64,000 nucleotides of DNA from Epiperipatus broadwayi (GCA_028023455.1 JAQFVV010000181.1:1370001-1434000); one strand, 5' to 3'; positions 1-13,375 are shown, counted from the first letter of the stretch. Program-made: numbers and translations. Notes: generated by a model not told the origin, from the sequence alone.

Positions 1-2242
1 TTATATATATGTAAACATGCTTTCTCAATTTATTATTAAAGATTATATTGCTATATTATTTTTTAAAAAGTTTGTCTGTAAACTACTTGCATTATTAATT
101 TTTTTACAATACGCACACTATATATACAAAGCATTTTATCTATGTGTAAGCATATTGAAATGTACTGTATTGTACAATATAGCAAATAATAGGCATTTTA
201 TTCTAATTGTTTATCAATAAAAAGTGAGCTATTATATGTTATTTTCATTGCATGCGAGCAGAGCTTAGACCAAAAATATAGCATAGTTCAAGGCTCTACT
301 GAAATGGAAATAGACAGGTTCTCATTTAATATCTTCTCATGTAGCTCACACTTTTATAAGAATTTGGTACTAAATGTTATATATATATTATTCAAACTAA
401 GATTTTTAAAAAAACCACAAGATATAAATTGATGATTTGTGAAAAATGTATTGAACATGATCTGTAAATTTAATTTATTACAATTTTTCCATCTTATACC
501 ATTAACTATAATAATTGCGTCAAACTTTTCTCAAAATAAATTCATATTTTTTCTAATTCATTCCTTGATTTGATAATAACATTATTTTAATGATGCAAAA
601 GAATGGGCCATAAGTAAAATCAGATTTTAATTACAACTGCTTTTGAAAAAAATCTACAAGTGTAAAACTTGCTCAAATTCAGTTGCCTCTCTTAATGTGC
701 AAATCTCAACTATCTTATATGTTTAAATAAGTCATGCATCTTAAAAAAATACAGCAATAAGGTATTCCACTCTTCATTTTATAAATGCTCCCCCCACCCC
801 ACCAACAACACAGACCATTAACATGCTTCTCAAGCAAAATTTGTACACATATATTCTAAAAAATATAGGAACTCAAGAAATATTAACTAACTAAAAAAAA
901 ATCACCCAAAACAATTGACCCCCCCCCCATTCATGCAAAGTTGTTTTATCCAAGAAAGATAAAAATAAAAAATAAGAAGTTTATAATAAAATATGCTAAA
1001 CGCAATATTTAATATTGAAAAATAAGTGATATTTTCATTTCACTTTTCAAAAATTAATATACAGAAATTTTTCATAATATTCAATTTTCATTTTGACAAA
1101 TTTTAAGTATCTTGATAATGGCTATGTAAAAAAAAATGGCCAAAACATAAGAAAATAATATAATATTTATATGTGTGAATTCAGTAAAATAAAACAAGAT
1201 TTGTAAAAAATAAATATATAAATAAAGTGTAATGATTATTATAAAACTTTGGTTATGTTTAAAAGAGCGATTGAATTTTTGATTTTAAGTTTGAATTTTT
1301 AGCTAATAAAATAATTAATATAACATTTCTAGATAAATGTTTAGTCATGCAATCTTGGCAGTTATTATATTGGAATCTATGCTCACTATGGATAATAATA
1401 GATTGCAATTTACCAATTTACTAATAACCATCTTATTAATACTCTAGTGTTAATTAATAACTCGTAATTAACATTACTATTCTTTAACATAATTTTATAT
1501 TTTCCCTTTTCTTATTATTCTAAATAATAAATGTATTATTTTCTATATTTTCACATCTAAAAGTTATCAATCAAAATTATAAGTCTATTACAGATATATA
1601 ATTTGTTTGTCTTTTATTTTTAATAACAAATTTCATGGTAACAATTCATAATAACCAATTATTATTATTGTTTTTGCTGTTATCACTAATTATATTTAAA
1701 TAATATTTACAAAGTAATAATCTTCAAATGTACATACTATGAGAATTCTTTACATGTCAAAATTGCTTGAATTATTTCAATAAACTAGCAAATAACATTG
1801 TATCATATGGAAAATGAAATTACTTTCACTTGGTTTCGAAGATTTTAAATAAGTAAAGCCTCAATCTAACCAGCTCACAGTTTCAGATAAGTTTTGCAGA
1901 AATAAATTCTAAAAACTTAAACAATCTTACAAGCAAACAAGATCTATTAAATATTTAATAGCTATTGTTTGTTTGTCTACTTACAAAGATAAAATTGATA
2001 GAATTTGTATCTATATTGAAACTTGAAATTGAAAGTTAGATAAATTTAAGTTTTGCAAAAATCACTAATGTAACCCTCCCCTCCATCTATAAAATATAAA
2101 TAATTCACCTACTATTCACATAATGTTTTCAAGACCAGGTGAAAGTTAATTCATTTTTCATCCATTTAATAAAATGCATTGATATGAGTATTCATTGCAA
2201 ATTTATTAAAATAACTCTAGAAAATTTAATCGGTTCTTGTGT
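1..2242. other. AT-rich intergenic, no gene seen
   Basis: Only A/T-rich sequence with short homopolymers (C tracts near 790 and 920) and no reading frame with protein-like composition. The short frame at the left edge is low complexity and I do not accept it as a gene. Confidence 0.6.
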
Positions 2243-2436
2243 ATAATTCAACCGATGACGTATTACCCTGAAGGCATATCAGTCTAATCTTGCGATTTTT
2301 AAGATAACGTCTCCAAGTGATCTGCGGACACATGTAATCACTAAAATGTGTCTGCAGATCACGTGAACACGGTACGTTAAAAATCGCAAGATTAGACTGA
2401 TATGCCTTCAGGGTAATACGTCATCGGTTGAATTAT
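2243..2436. repeat. Left-end hairpin of foldback element copy 1
   Basis: The first ~60 bases (2243-2303) recur as a near-perfect reverse complement at about 2376-2436, with a partly paired loop (ATCTGCGGACAC / GTGTCTGCAGATCACGTG). The transcript or single strand would form one long stem. The same hairpin heads copy 2 (10033-10225). The right end of the element has only the terminal part, so the two ends are asymmetric. Confidence 0.85.
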
Positions 2437-2699
2437 CCAGGTCACATGCTAAAAAATATTCAAAAATGAAAAATATCAGATGCAGGTCAGGCAAATACTA
2501 AAAAAAAAAATAAAAAAAATGTACATGCATGCGTCAAAATATTATTCTCAATTTTAAAATACAGCAGCGCATAGCGCTGGAATTGGCGGGGGGGCCTCCG
2601 GATGTTTTAGTCGAGCAGCAGGCTCGGCGTACACGTATATCAGACATTGTATTACTGTATTACTCTCATAGCTGTATGACATAATTCAGAAATTAAAAA

Positions 2700-3900
2700 T
2701 AAAATTAATCCGTAATTCAATGTAAGTTTGAGAATTGTAGAAATATTAACAAATATTTTTTGTAAATACGTTTGAGAATTGTAGAAATATTAACAAAAAC
2801 TTTTTGTAAATTTTAAATAAACACCTAAATAAAAAAGACGCGATCTAATGCAAATCTGGTATTAATGGCGTCCAGAAAACGCCGCACTTTTACATGCATT
2901 TGATAATTTTAAAAACGTACTGCATATTGCAAAATTGATTTAAAAAATTATTTCAAATTATTTACACATTAAAAACGTGATGTAGAAATATTAACAAAAA
3001 GTTTTTGTAAATTTAAAATAAACAAATAAAACACTTTACCCGAATTAATGCGAATCTGGCATTAATGGCGTCCTTGTTATCACATGCATTTGGTAATGTA
3101 TATTCCAAATTTGTTTTAAAAAATTATTGAAAATTATTTACACATTAAACGTAATTCAATGTAAGTTTGAGAATTGTAAAAATATTAACAAATATTTTTT
3201 GTAAATAAGTTTGAGAATTGTAGAAATATTAACAAAACTTTTTGTAAATTTTAAATAAACACCTAAATAAAAAAGACGCGATCTAATGCAAATCTGGTAT
3301 TAATGGCATCCAGAAAACGCCGCACTTTTACATGCATTTGGTAATTTTAAAAATGTACTGCATATTGCAAAATTGATTTAAAAAATTATTTCAAATTATT
3401 TACACATTAAAAACGTAATGTAGAAATATTAACAAAAAGTTTTTGTAAATTTAAAATAAACAAATAAAACACTTTACCCGAATTAATGCGAACTTGTTAT
3501 CACATGCATTTGGTAATGTATATTCCAAATTTGTTTTAAAAAATTATTGAAAATTATTTACACATTAAACGTAATTCAATGTAAGTTTCAGAATTGTAGA
3601 AATATTAACTAAAAATTTTGGTAAATTTAAAATAAACAGATAAATAAAAAACACTTTACCGGAGAATAAATTATTTACACATTAAACGTAATTCAATGTA
3701 GGTTTCAGAATTGTAGAAATATTAACAAAAACTTTTTGCAAATTTAAAATAAACAGATAAATAAAAAACACTTTACCGGAATAAATTATTTACACATTAA
3801 ACGTAATTCAATGTAAGTTTGAGAATTGTAGAAATATTAACAAAAAATTTTTGTAAATTTAAAATAAACAGATAAATAAAACACTTTACCCGAATTAACA
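2700..3900. repeat. Internal tandem array, ~440-bp higher-order unit
   Basis: The motif GTAATTCAATGTAAGTTTGA followed by AGAATTGTAGAAATATTAAC recurs at about 2710, 3148, 3568, 3684 and 3804, with shorter partial copies at about 2768, 2979, 3210 and 3413. The block starting at 2710 is repeated almost exactly at 3148, a period of about 438 bp. Units often end AAATAAAACACTTTACC. Copy 2 has fewer units (10590-11240), so the array expands and contracts between copies. Confidence 0.8.
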
Positions 3901-4135
3901 GCTCAAAAAAGTAACTGTGATGCCGTGGATAGCAAAATCGCAATAGACAGAAAAATCAAAAAATTTCCCAAACCTCTCTATGAATTTTAAATCTCGCGGG
4001 TGAAAAAAAAAATTGACTCTCTGATAGATTAATCACGCCAGTCACTTGGTTACCATGACAACATTGTCATGCAAAAAACGTCGATGTCTACCGGAAGGGA
4101 AATCGGTAAGTCAAAAACGTCATCGGTTGAATTAT

Positions 4136-5174
4136 ACACAAGTACCATTTAATCTATAAAAACTTCCTACAGTAAGTGTATTTGAAGATTATTATTTCAA
4201 AAATATAAGTATGCATTCTTAGTTTTACATATTTATTAGCTTTTGCTTGTACACACAGTTGTTAAAATTAATATAAAGCTTTCTAGGTTTAAATCTATAT
4301 AAGGACTTGAGTTTGAAATAAAAGACAAAAGAGCTATTATAGGTTTAATAAAAAAACTGGTTTGCCTCAAGAATTGTCAATTAGTAATAACTGATAATTT
4401 CTTGGTAACCACAAAGATTAAAGGTTATTTCTATTAACATGGATACTATCTCTTCATTTCCATTTTTTATTATAATACAATTCATTGAAATAGTATTGGG
4501 AGTTTTCAATATATTAAATTTGAATAAACATTTGCTATAACAAAGAAACTATGAATTAAAACTAATAGCACAAGTTGAAGTATGTGATTTAAAAATTAAT
4601 AATTTTATTTGATTTTAAATTAAGTTTTTAGCATACCACTTAAGATCTTGTACAAATAGTAAATACAGATATTTTATGAATGAGAATTTGAAAACTCATA
4701 ACTGCACAGAATTCTTGCCTTTTATAAAATATTTCTCCACCATTTATATATATAATTAAATATTTTCATAGACTCAAGTTGTATACATTGGATTTATATC
4801 TCTTGGCAAAGAAAAAGAAAGAATTTACTGAAATTATGGATTATCAAATCCTCATTCACAATGAAGTATCTTGACTGATTTATTATTTATATAAGATCTT
4901 AAATACTAAGCTACAAGCAGTTTATTGTTAATTTCTTGATCAGGTGGTTCAGATTGAATTATCGATTTTAAGTGGTGGTTAACCTGAATATTATTCTAAT
5001 TTAATATGTGGACAATCCCCATTACCATTTTCATGATACATCATGAGACTATAAATATTTAATGTATCTATAATGACAGATAATTGTCAGTACAAAACAC
5101 TTCAAGCACTGTTGGAATAAACAATTGAGATTTCCTCTAGCTACTGTAACTCATGGCCATTTTTACTGCATATT
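4136..5174. other. AT-rich intergenic, no gene seen
   Basis: No coding pattern, RNA gene or terminal repeats recognised. The sequence just left of 5175 is the target site of the palindromic element. Confidence 0.5.
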
Positions 5175-5182
5175 GAAGATTT

Positions 5183-6237
5183 GGTGCAAATTTAGTACGC
5201 GATCTCTGCCATTTTGAATTTCAAAAATAGCCAAAAACATCGTCTGACACATCGAAGTGATAAAAAACTATGCGAAAACAGAAAAAATTTAGAACTTGGG
5301 TCATGTGACTTGGAAAAAAACCCAAAATGCACAGTTTAAAAAAAAAAAGCCAAAACATGAAAAATTAACATTTTCTCATTTTAAATTATAAATCAAATAA
5401 TTTATATATAGAGAGAGAGCAAGATTACTATATTTAAATCTTAATCAATAAATGCTAGTTATCATTGCCTAAAAAAGTACTTGGTAGCATTTTGATGTGG
5501 CTGATATGTGATATCTAAGTCACCCCCTCCCCCCTTCCACAAATTGAAGTAATATATATGCAATATATATATTTCACACAAATAAAATTATGAGTGCGTA
5601 AAGAAAACAAATAAATGAAATATGATAAATAAATAAATGGCTATTGGGTTTATTTACTTTCATTATCAAAGCTGTATGCTAAATTTGCATACACTTTGCA
5701 TTTCTTATAGCAACAGTTTTACTTTGCAATTCATTTAGCCACAGCTTTGATAATGAAGGTATTCCTTCAAAAATACTAGCCATTTATTTATTTATCGTAT
5801 TTCATTTATTTGTTTATTTTATGCACTCATAATTTTATTTGTGTGAAATATATATATCGCATATATATTACTTTAATTTGTATAAGGGGGGGAAGGGGTG
5901 CCTTAGATATCACATATCAGCCACATCAAAATGCTACCAAGTACTTTTTTAGGCAATGATAACTAGCATTTATTGATTAAGATTTAAATATCGTAATCTT
6001 GCTCTCTCTCTATATATAAATTATTTGATTTATAATTTAAAATGAGAAAATGTTAATTTTTCGTGTTTTGGATTTTTTTTTTTAAACTGTGCGTCTTGGG
6101 GGGGTTCCAAGTCACATGACCCAAGATCTAAATTTTTTCTGTTTTCGCGTAGTTTTTTATCACTTAGATGTGTCAGATGATGTTTCTGGCTATTTTTGAA
6201 ATTCAAAATGGCAGAGATCGTGTACTAAATTTGCACC
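5183..6237. mobile_element. 1055-bp palindromic foldback element with 8-bp TSD
   Basis: The two halves are long reverse complements of each other: for example 5420-5520 pairs with 5900-6002, and the centre lies near 5710. The ends are GGTGCAAATTTAGTAC and its complement. They are flanked by an exact 8-bp direct repeat, GAAGATTT, at 5175-5182 and 6238-6245, so the boundaries are firm. No transposase is encoded. An 8-bp duplication fits hAT or Merlin, and ends starting with GG are closer to Merlin; this assignment is inference. Arm differences are few (short indels, scattered substitutions), so the insertion is fairly young or the arms have been corrected against each other. One arm of a relative is at 25533-25739. 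Confidence 0.85.
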
Positions 6238-6989
6238 GAAGATTTTATATGAAAAGTAAATTTGCATTATAACATCCAGAGGAGCAAATTTTAAATCTCA
6301 AAAATGCTGTAAAAAGTTATTGTTTCTTACTGTAAAAAAGTTGATGTAATTATAGCAACGGCATGGCAACAAAAATGTTTAAAATGATAGTGCTTGGACA
6401 GCATTATTTCGACTGTTATATGTGAATAATATTGTATTTATTTATCATTTTATAATTAATATTTGATCATTTATTTGTAGCTTTAAAAGTGAATAGAAAT
6501 AACTCTGTTTTGTAAATTTAAGTATCAAGTAATTCAAATCAATTTCTCTTACATATTTGGGAAGATTGTTTTTCTTTTGGCTTTTGTGATGCAAATTAAC
6601 TTGCTGTATAAAATCTTGAATAGAGTTAGAAGATATTTTCTTATTGTAAAAGTTATCTGAATTTTGACACCTAAAGGTTTGCTCACTTATTTATATTGGG
6701 AGTGTTTGAAGTATATGACTTTAACTATTATATATATTAAAAGATTTCTTTTCAGAATTTATAGATGGAAATATTAAAATTATGAGAAATTTCTATATAT
6801 TTATCTAGATAAACTTTAGCTATGAAATAATTTAGTGACACATTGAAATAACATTATCAAATAATAGTATTTTTTTCTAACTTATTTCTAAACAAAAATG
6901 AAACTTCATTAAGCTAGTATTCTAGATATCATGAGTTGCAAATCAGACACACATACCTGTTATATGTATAAAAACCAGAAGATCAATTT

Positions 6990-7560
6990 CAAAATTTCTC
7001 ATAGATATGAAATTAAGTATGTCTAACTTATGACTCATTATATTTAGAGTACTAAGTGTTAAAAGATGTTTTAGTTTTAATTTAAAGTTGAATCAGACAA
7101 AAATATTAATACATAACATGATTTGTTTATAATTGCAAATTTCAATTGGTTCTTTGTTTAAATTATATTATTATTGCTGGTGTTTACCTGAATGAATATA
7201 TGAAAACTTCCATTATACTTCCAATATTTCCATCTATAAATTCAGTGAAAAAATATTAATTAATATTTATAACTTTTTACAGGAGATATTTGTTGATTTG
7301 TGAAAAATATTTAGTTAGTCATTTTCTTCAAATTTTCACAAATATAAAGTATGTATATCTGACTTATATATCCATAATATCTAAAATACTGAAAAAAAAA
7401 AAATTGTTTCAATTTTATTTTTAAAGCTAAATCAGATAAAATTACAACTACTAGATGGTGTGATTTCAGTTTTCAATTGCCAATTTTAAGTAGTTGTTTA
7501 CCTGATTATCTCACAATTGAAGTTATCTAGATAAATTTAACAATATTTCTATCATATGTT
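6990..7560. repeat. Diverged direct repeat, ~300-bp period
   Basis: Two blocks, about 6990-7250 and 7320-7560, follow the same order: AAGTATGT, then an ACTTAT..CATAATAT..CTAAA-like stretch, a T/A-rich middle, AATCAGA(C/T)AAAA, TTTTCAATTG-like sequence, GTTTACCTGA and AATATTTC(C)ATC. An inverted match (GAATTTATAGATGGAAATAT) links about 6758 with about 7240. Identity is modest. It may be a dimer of an old unidentified repeat. Fainter matches to the GTTTACCTGA and GATCAGG parts occur near 4940 and 49960. Confidence 0.4.
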
Positions 7561-8640
7561 TCAATAATATACTTTATTGTACAATAGAATATATTGTGTT
7601 AAGAATATAAGTCCATTAAATTATATTAAAGAAATTAATAGAAGGGAGAGATATAAAAATAATTACATTAATTATAACAGAAATAATTGTACGGCCATTT
7701 ATAAAACATCAATTAATTTAACTAATAATTGGATAATGAAAAATGAATGGAGGGTTATATAACGTGTTATTATAAAGATATTAAAGCATAAATTATAGGC
7801 TTGTGTTAATCTTATAAAGAGCCAGTAGATGTCGCTATGTATGCAATATAGGTTATTTTTTGTAGTTAATCAAAACATATTGAAAAGAGCAAAAATTTAA
7901 AAATTTCCGAAAAGAGCTTTAATATATTATGATTATATTACAGCTATTGACATATATTATTTTGTTGTCAGATAAAGATATTTTATTCTATATCATATTT
8001 AGGATTTATTTTTATTGCACAATAAATAGGTTACATGAATTTTTACAATGGTTTTGCCAGTGTTACAATGGCACGACAGGTCTGACAAATGTGTTATCAA
8101 TTAGAAAACTTACAGCAGTTCCAATAGGTTTACAAGTTATTTGTTACTGGATACATTTTAACATAAATGATTACAGTACAATTAAGGGAAATAAAATTAA
8201 ATAGAAATATTTTACAGTGTAAAAATACTTACATTAGCAATTATACATTTATTATTTATTTGTAATGATTTGTTTCTTTTTACTTATTTATGTGTTCCAA
8301 ATCAAACTTTATTGTTCATAAAAAGTTACATTGTTGAAAACTACATAGCTTTGGAACAAACAGATAGATATTATTGTTACAGTTCAAATAGATTGTTAGG
8401 CAGGTATGGGATAAATGTAAACTTGTAAATTGTATATTTGCCTTTGTTCTATTTTCCTTGTCTGGGGGTTCAATTCATCAGTTTAAAATACTTTTTGATT
8501 GAAATAAATATATTCTTTGGACTATTCAATACACAGATGTGATGTTTAAAAAATAGTTGAAAAAGAGATATGTAAACAAAAAAAATAATTGCTCTTGTTA
8601 CAGCAAAAGTCATTTGTTTTTTATTGAGATTATGGTTTGT
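7561..8640. other. AT-rich intergenic, no gene seen
   Basis: Two short open frames (7577-7762 and 7929-8204) have composition expected of random A/T-rich sequence and no recognisable motif. Nothing else seen. Confidence 0.45.
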
Positions 8641-8642
8641 TT

Positions 8643-8965
8643 TAGGTTTTTAATAGTGACATTGTAGCAGCAAATATATCTGGGTGTGCAATTTTGCCAC
8701 CTCTGACCTTCAGTTGTTCTAGCTTATTAGAGAATATAGCTGGGTGCCTTCTGGTGTTGTTTCCAAGGCAGCAAGTGCATCTGGTGCACCACAAAGTATA
8801 TAACCAAAAAGTTGCTCATGGCTGCCAGTATTGAGCCTTTATTGAGTGTCTTTATTAGATTATGAAGTGTGATGTTATTTTATCTATATGTGTTAATCAT
8901 ACTTTCTCAAGTATTTGTCAGAGCTGGGCAGGTGTGGAAATAGTTTCTTCTTCCCTGGGGCACAA
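8643..8965 (-). pseudogene. Protein-like remnant, unidentified
   Basis: This patch is richer in G/C than its surroundings. On the minus strand it reads as plausible protein in two adjoining frames: a stretch containing FGYILCGAPDALAALETTPE (about 8820-8720), then after a one-base shift one containing LEQLKVRGGKIAHPDIFAAT, which ends in a stop at about 8645. A polypyrimidine-CAG that could be a splice acceptor sits just upstream near 8955. Further upstream the frame is broken by stops. I do not recognise the family. It could be an exon of a decayed host gene or a retrocopy. Confidence 0.3.
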
Positions 8966-10032
8966 GAAACAAAAAGCATCAATTTAGTTGTAAAACCTGC
9001 AGTATTTAAGGAAATAGGAGGTAGTTAGAGCGTGAAGATTTAGCTTTAAGAAAAAGTAAAAAAAAATTTAACATATAACTACATATTGCACAATATCCAA
9101 CATGAAGTTATGCATAGTATTTAAATTAAGAAAAAAAAATCGATTTTCAAGTGAAATGAAAGAGAATTATCTCCCAACTTCTTATTTAAATTTATTTTTT
9201 AAATTGAAATAAATAAAAATAAAAATTGAAAAAACAAACCTCTCTTGTAAAAAGAAATAAATATTAATTAAATGTGTTTTTATTTAAACAATTACAGCTT
9301 TGTTTATTTTTTTTGATTGTTTTTATAATTACAGCACACAGAGAGAAAAAACATTAGTTTGGTCAACAGCGCCATTGATCTATTTCAGATAAATGGGTAT
9401 TTGTAACATCAACTTAATCTTGCCCTCAACCCGAGTGTCCCAAAATTTATAAATAATACTCGGGATGAAATAAACTAAAATTACACAAAAGATATACATG
9501 GAATAAATTTATCCAGATCAGATAATATTACATATAAAAAGGTTAACACATTATTTAAACAAATAACAACAATAGTTAATTTATAAAATATTATAATTGT
9601 CAGGTAAAATATAATGTTCTTTTTCTTACATATGATTGTATTACAGACTAAATAAATTAAAATAATCTCTTTACAGATTGGCCTAAAGGGAACACGATGG
9701 ATATAGTTTGAATTTATTTGAGCAAAAAAATGTAGCACAATAACCATCACAAAATCAATTCATTCCCACTAAGCATCTGTTCTATTCCATAGTGTTAATT
9801 GTTTCACACACGGCAAATGACAACAATACATATAACTAATACATTAATGTCAAATTATCACATAAGCCAAATAATAAAATTTAACATGGTACACTACTAC
9901 TAATGGGCATAGAAAAAACATTTAAGTACTCTAAATTTTAACAAACTGAAATATTTTAATGTAGTAAAATAACAAAACAACAGATTCTAAAGAGGGTTTG
10001 GATATGGTATAAATACGCATTGGTTCTCACAG
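8966..10032. other. AT-rich intergenic, no gene seen
   Basis: A-rich and T-rich tracts. One short stem (CCCGAGT / ACTCGGG, about 9428-9466) has a ~25-nt loop. The minus-strand frame at 9481-9750 is hydrophobic low-complexity sequence without family resemblance. Confidence 0.45.
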
Positions 10033-11458
10033 ATAATTCAACCGATGATGTATTACCCTGAAGACATATCAGTCTGATGTTGCGATTTTTAAGATAATGT
10101 CTCCAAAGTATCTGCGGACACATGAAATCGCTAAAATTTGTCCGCAAATCACGTGAAGACAGTACATTAAAAATCGCAAGATTAGACTGATATGCCTTCA
10201 GGGTAATACATCATCGGTTGAATTATCCAGGTCACATGATAAAAACAATTCAAAAATTAAAAAAAATCTGACGCAGGTCAGGCAAATACTAAAAAAAAAA
10301 AAATACAAAAAAAAAAATAAAAAAATGTATATGCATGCATCAAAATAATTTAGAAAAAACTATATTATAATTTATAAAACCACCCTATATTATGCTCAAT
10401 TATAAAATACAGCACGTAGCGCTGGAATTGGCAGGGGGGGCCTCCGATGTTTTTGATGAGCCAAAGGCTCGGCGTACACCTATACCTATATCAGACATTG
10501 TATTACTCTCATCCCTGTAATTTTTATAATTGCCAATGAATGTACGGGAAAAAATTTTCTGTACGATATAATTCAGAAATTAAAAATAAAATTAAAACGT
10601 AATTCAATGTAAGTTTGAGAATTGTAGAAATATTAATGAAAATTTTTTGTAAATTTTAAATAAACAGCTAAATAAAAAAGATGCGATTTAATGCAAATCT
10701 GGTATTAATGGCATAAGAGAAAACACCGCACTTTTACATGCATTTGGTAATTTTAAAAACGTACTGTATATTGCAAATTTGTTTTAAAAAATTATTGAAA
10801 ATTATTTACACTTTAAACGTAATTCAATGTAAATTTGAGAATTGTAGAAATATTAACAAAAAGTTTTTGTAAATTTAAAATAAACAAATAAAACACTTTA
10901 CCCGAATTAATGCGAATCTGGCATTAATGGCATCCTTGGAGAAAACATGTTATCACATGCATTTGGTAATTTTAAAAATGTACTGTATATTCCAAATTTG
11001 TTTTAAAAAATTATTGAAAATTATTTACACATTAAACGTAATTCAATGTAAGTTTGAGAATTGTAGAAATATTAACAAAATTTTTTTGTAAATTTAAAAT
11101 AAACAGATAAATAAAAAACACTTTACCCGAATAAATTATTTACACATTAAACGTAATTCAATGTAAGTTTGAAAATTGTAGAAATATTAACAAAAAAATT
11201 TTGTAAATTTAAAATAAACAGATAAATAAAACACTTTACCCGTGATGCCATGGATAGCAAAATCACAATAGACAGAAAATCAAAAAATTTCCCAAACCTC
11301 TCTACGAATTTTAAATCTCGTGGGTGAAAAAAAAAAGACTCTCTGATGGATTAATCACACCAGTCACTTGGTTGCCATGACAATGTTGTCAAGCAAAAAA
11401 ACGACGATGTCTACTGGAAGGGAAATCGGTAAGTGTAATACATCATCGGTTGAATTAT
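10033..11458. mobile_element. Foldback DNA element, copy 2 (1.43 kb)
   Basis: Same ends as the element at 2243-4135 (ATAATTCAACCGATGATGT and its complement), same left hairpin (10033-10225), same GC-richer block with CTCGGCGTACAC (about 10430-10490), a shorter tandem array (about 10590-11240) and the same right block (about 11240-11430). The C/T difference in the terminal repeat is on both ends, so the two ends of this copy match each other better than they match copy 1. It carries no coding sequence. Confidence 0.8.
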
Positions 11459-13375
11459 CCATAACTACCTAAGCATTTTACTATAGAATGCTTCATTTAA
11501 GAATTTAGTTCTTATTTTATACCATACTCCATTAATAATTTCATCAAAATACACAACTTTGATATAGGGATTATACATGCCCCACTACACATAGGAAATA
11601 AAATGCAGTAAAACATTTAATAAGAAAATGTACATTCATAATTAAAAAAAAAATTTATAATATAATCTTTTCTATCCTAAAATTAGAAATAGATAAAAGA
11701 ATAATAATGTCGTTATAAATCTAATATATATATAATCTTGATTATTAAATAGAATTACGCAAAATAAAATTCTCATCTAGGTATCTTTGATCTTATCTTT
11801 TGAGCTCAAACAAAAAAAAAACATACTATTGTTTTAACACATTCTTGAATAGTTGACTTTTTATGCATGCACAAGAGATTGTTTATAGGGTTCTTTGTAA
11901 TTATGGGTTTGGTGTTTCCATGGACAAGCAGATCTGGTCTTGCTCAATGAATACAAATATATTTGATTCTTTTCAGTGTATTTTTCTTTGCTTTACAAAT
12001 TTTAATGTTTTTAACTTGATATAATTATCAATTCTTTACATAAAATAGAAAATAAGTATTGGTTGATGATCATGTGCATATATAAATGAGAAAAAACATT
12101 CAAAACTAAGACTGAGTAAGAAAACAGGTTCAACAGACTTTTATTAAACGTGTTCCAAAAAGATTTTCATTTGGATAACTTTTCAAGCAAGCTAATGGGT
12201 TTGTCAAATATTTCATTTTTAAATTTCTAATAATACCATGAAATTCTTTCAAAATGCTTATTCTCCTTAAAATATAATAGATTTCTTTAACTTCACACAG
12301 TCTAATGATTTATTGCAGAATAAAGCTTGGCTTGCCATAAATATTACTTTTAAAATAATACCCATGTTACCTCTAAAAATATATATATAAGAATATTTTG
12401 TTTATACAGCCATCTATTGAGATATTTCACTATTTTTTTAAATTGATAAATTTGCATACTTTTAATAAATTTAAAAAAGAAATGAAAAGCCCAATATAAT
12501 AGAATACTGGCAAAGTCAAAATGTCTTAGACTCATCTTCATTTCTTTAATGGATTTATTCTTTTGTAATCAGTGGCCATAATATTTGTGAAATTATTTTG
12601 AGCACATTTTTGGAATAACTAAAACTAGTATTTTTTGTGTGAAATTTATTAAGATTCACGATTACTTTTACATAATATTTGTGTAATAATTTATTAAACA
12701 TCAAAAGTATACATTATTAATTATTTTATAAATATAAATTTTATTTTTATAAATAGAAAGTAATCGCTTCTAGAATAATATTAACAAAAAAAAACCTTAT
12801 GACAACAATGGCTGTTACATCATTGCCAACACTGTATTAATATAATTTGATATATTCTAAAGCAATTTTAAATCAGAATTTGATAGATTTATGAGAAATT
12901 GACATTTATGGACTTAAATTTTAAACACAAATTTCAATTTAAAAAAAAAAAGTGTCCATATTCTGGAAGTCATTTTGGTTCACTAATCATTTAATGATGA
13001 AAGTATCTTTTGTTGTCATTATAAAATAAATTTTTCAATATTTTTAAGTTAAAATATGATTTTTTTAGAATGTGTGCTGGTGTGAAGGTTAATAAGTAAA
13101 TCTATAAAAGATATTAAACATGAAAAAAGAAAAATGAAATTGAATTACTCCATATCTGTGTTTAATTAAAAAACAGATGTATTAATCTTTAACTGAAGAT
13201 TAAAGTTTATAACCAAGCTAGAAATAATCTCTATTTTAATAAATGATTAGTGCTCATCATTAATGTATTTATTTAGAGCAAATCATGACAATATTAAGAA
13301 TGGAGTAAGTGCGCCATTTATAAGTAAAAGATATCTATTGAATATTGATAAATACTGAACATATAATAGACATAT
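11459..13375. other. AT-rich intergenic, no gene seen
   Basis: No reading frame with protein-like composition and no terminal repeats recognised. The minus-strand frame at 12350-12541 is not supported by anything else. Confidence 0.45.

Larger units (their letters stand above)
2243..4135. mobile_element. Foldback DNA element, copy 1 (1.89 kb)
   Basis: The unit starts with ATAATTCAACCGATGACGT and ends with its exact reverse complement, so it has 19-bp terminal inverted repeats. A second copy with the same ends lies at 10033-11458, which shows it is a mobile family. The order inside is a hairpin at the left end, a GC-richer block (about 2565-2640), a tandem-repeat array (2700-3900), and a conserved right block (about 3910-4110) shared with copy 2. 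There is no transposase frame, so it must be non-autonomous. No clean target duplication is visible: the flanks AT/AT could be part of the repeat. In this copy the inverted match continues outward about 8 more bases (CTTGTGT on both sides), which copy 2 does not share. The superfamily cannot be assigned from these ends. Confidence 0.8.

Noticed and set aside
2243-2436. Long hairpin as a microRNA precursor
   Set aside because: It is the end of a transposon, present in at least two copies, and its arms are near-perfect, unlike typical animal pre-miRNAs.
2700-3900. Regularly repeated units suggesting a CRISPR array
   Set aside because: Units are long and AT-rich, spacers are themselves repeated, and the array is inside a eukaryotic transposon.
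9420-9470. CCCGAGT...ACTCGGG stem, possible terminator or small RNA
   Set aside because: A single 7-bp stem with a 25-nt loop is expected by chance, and there is no adjacent gene.
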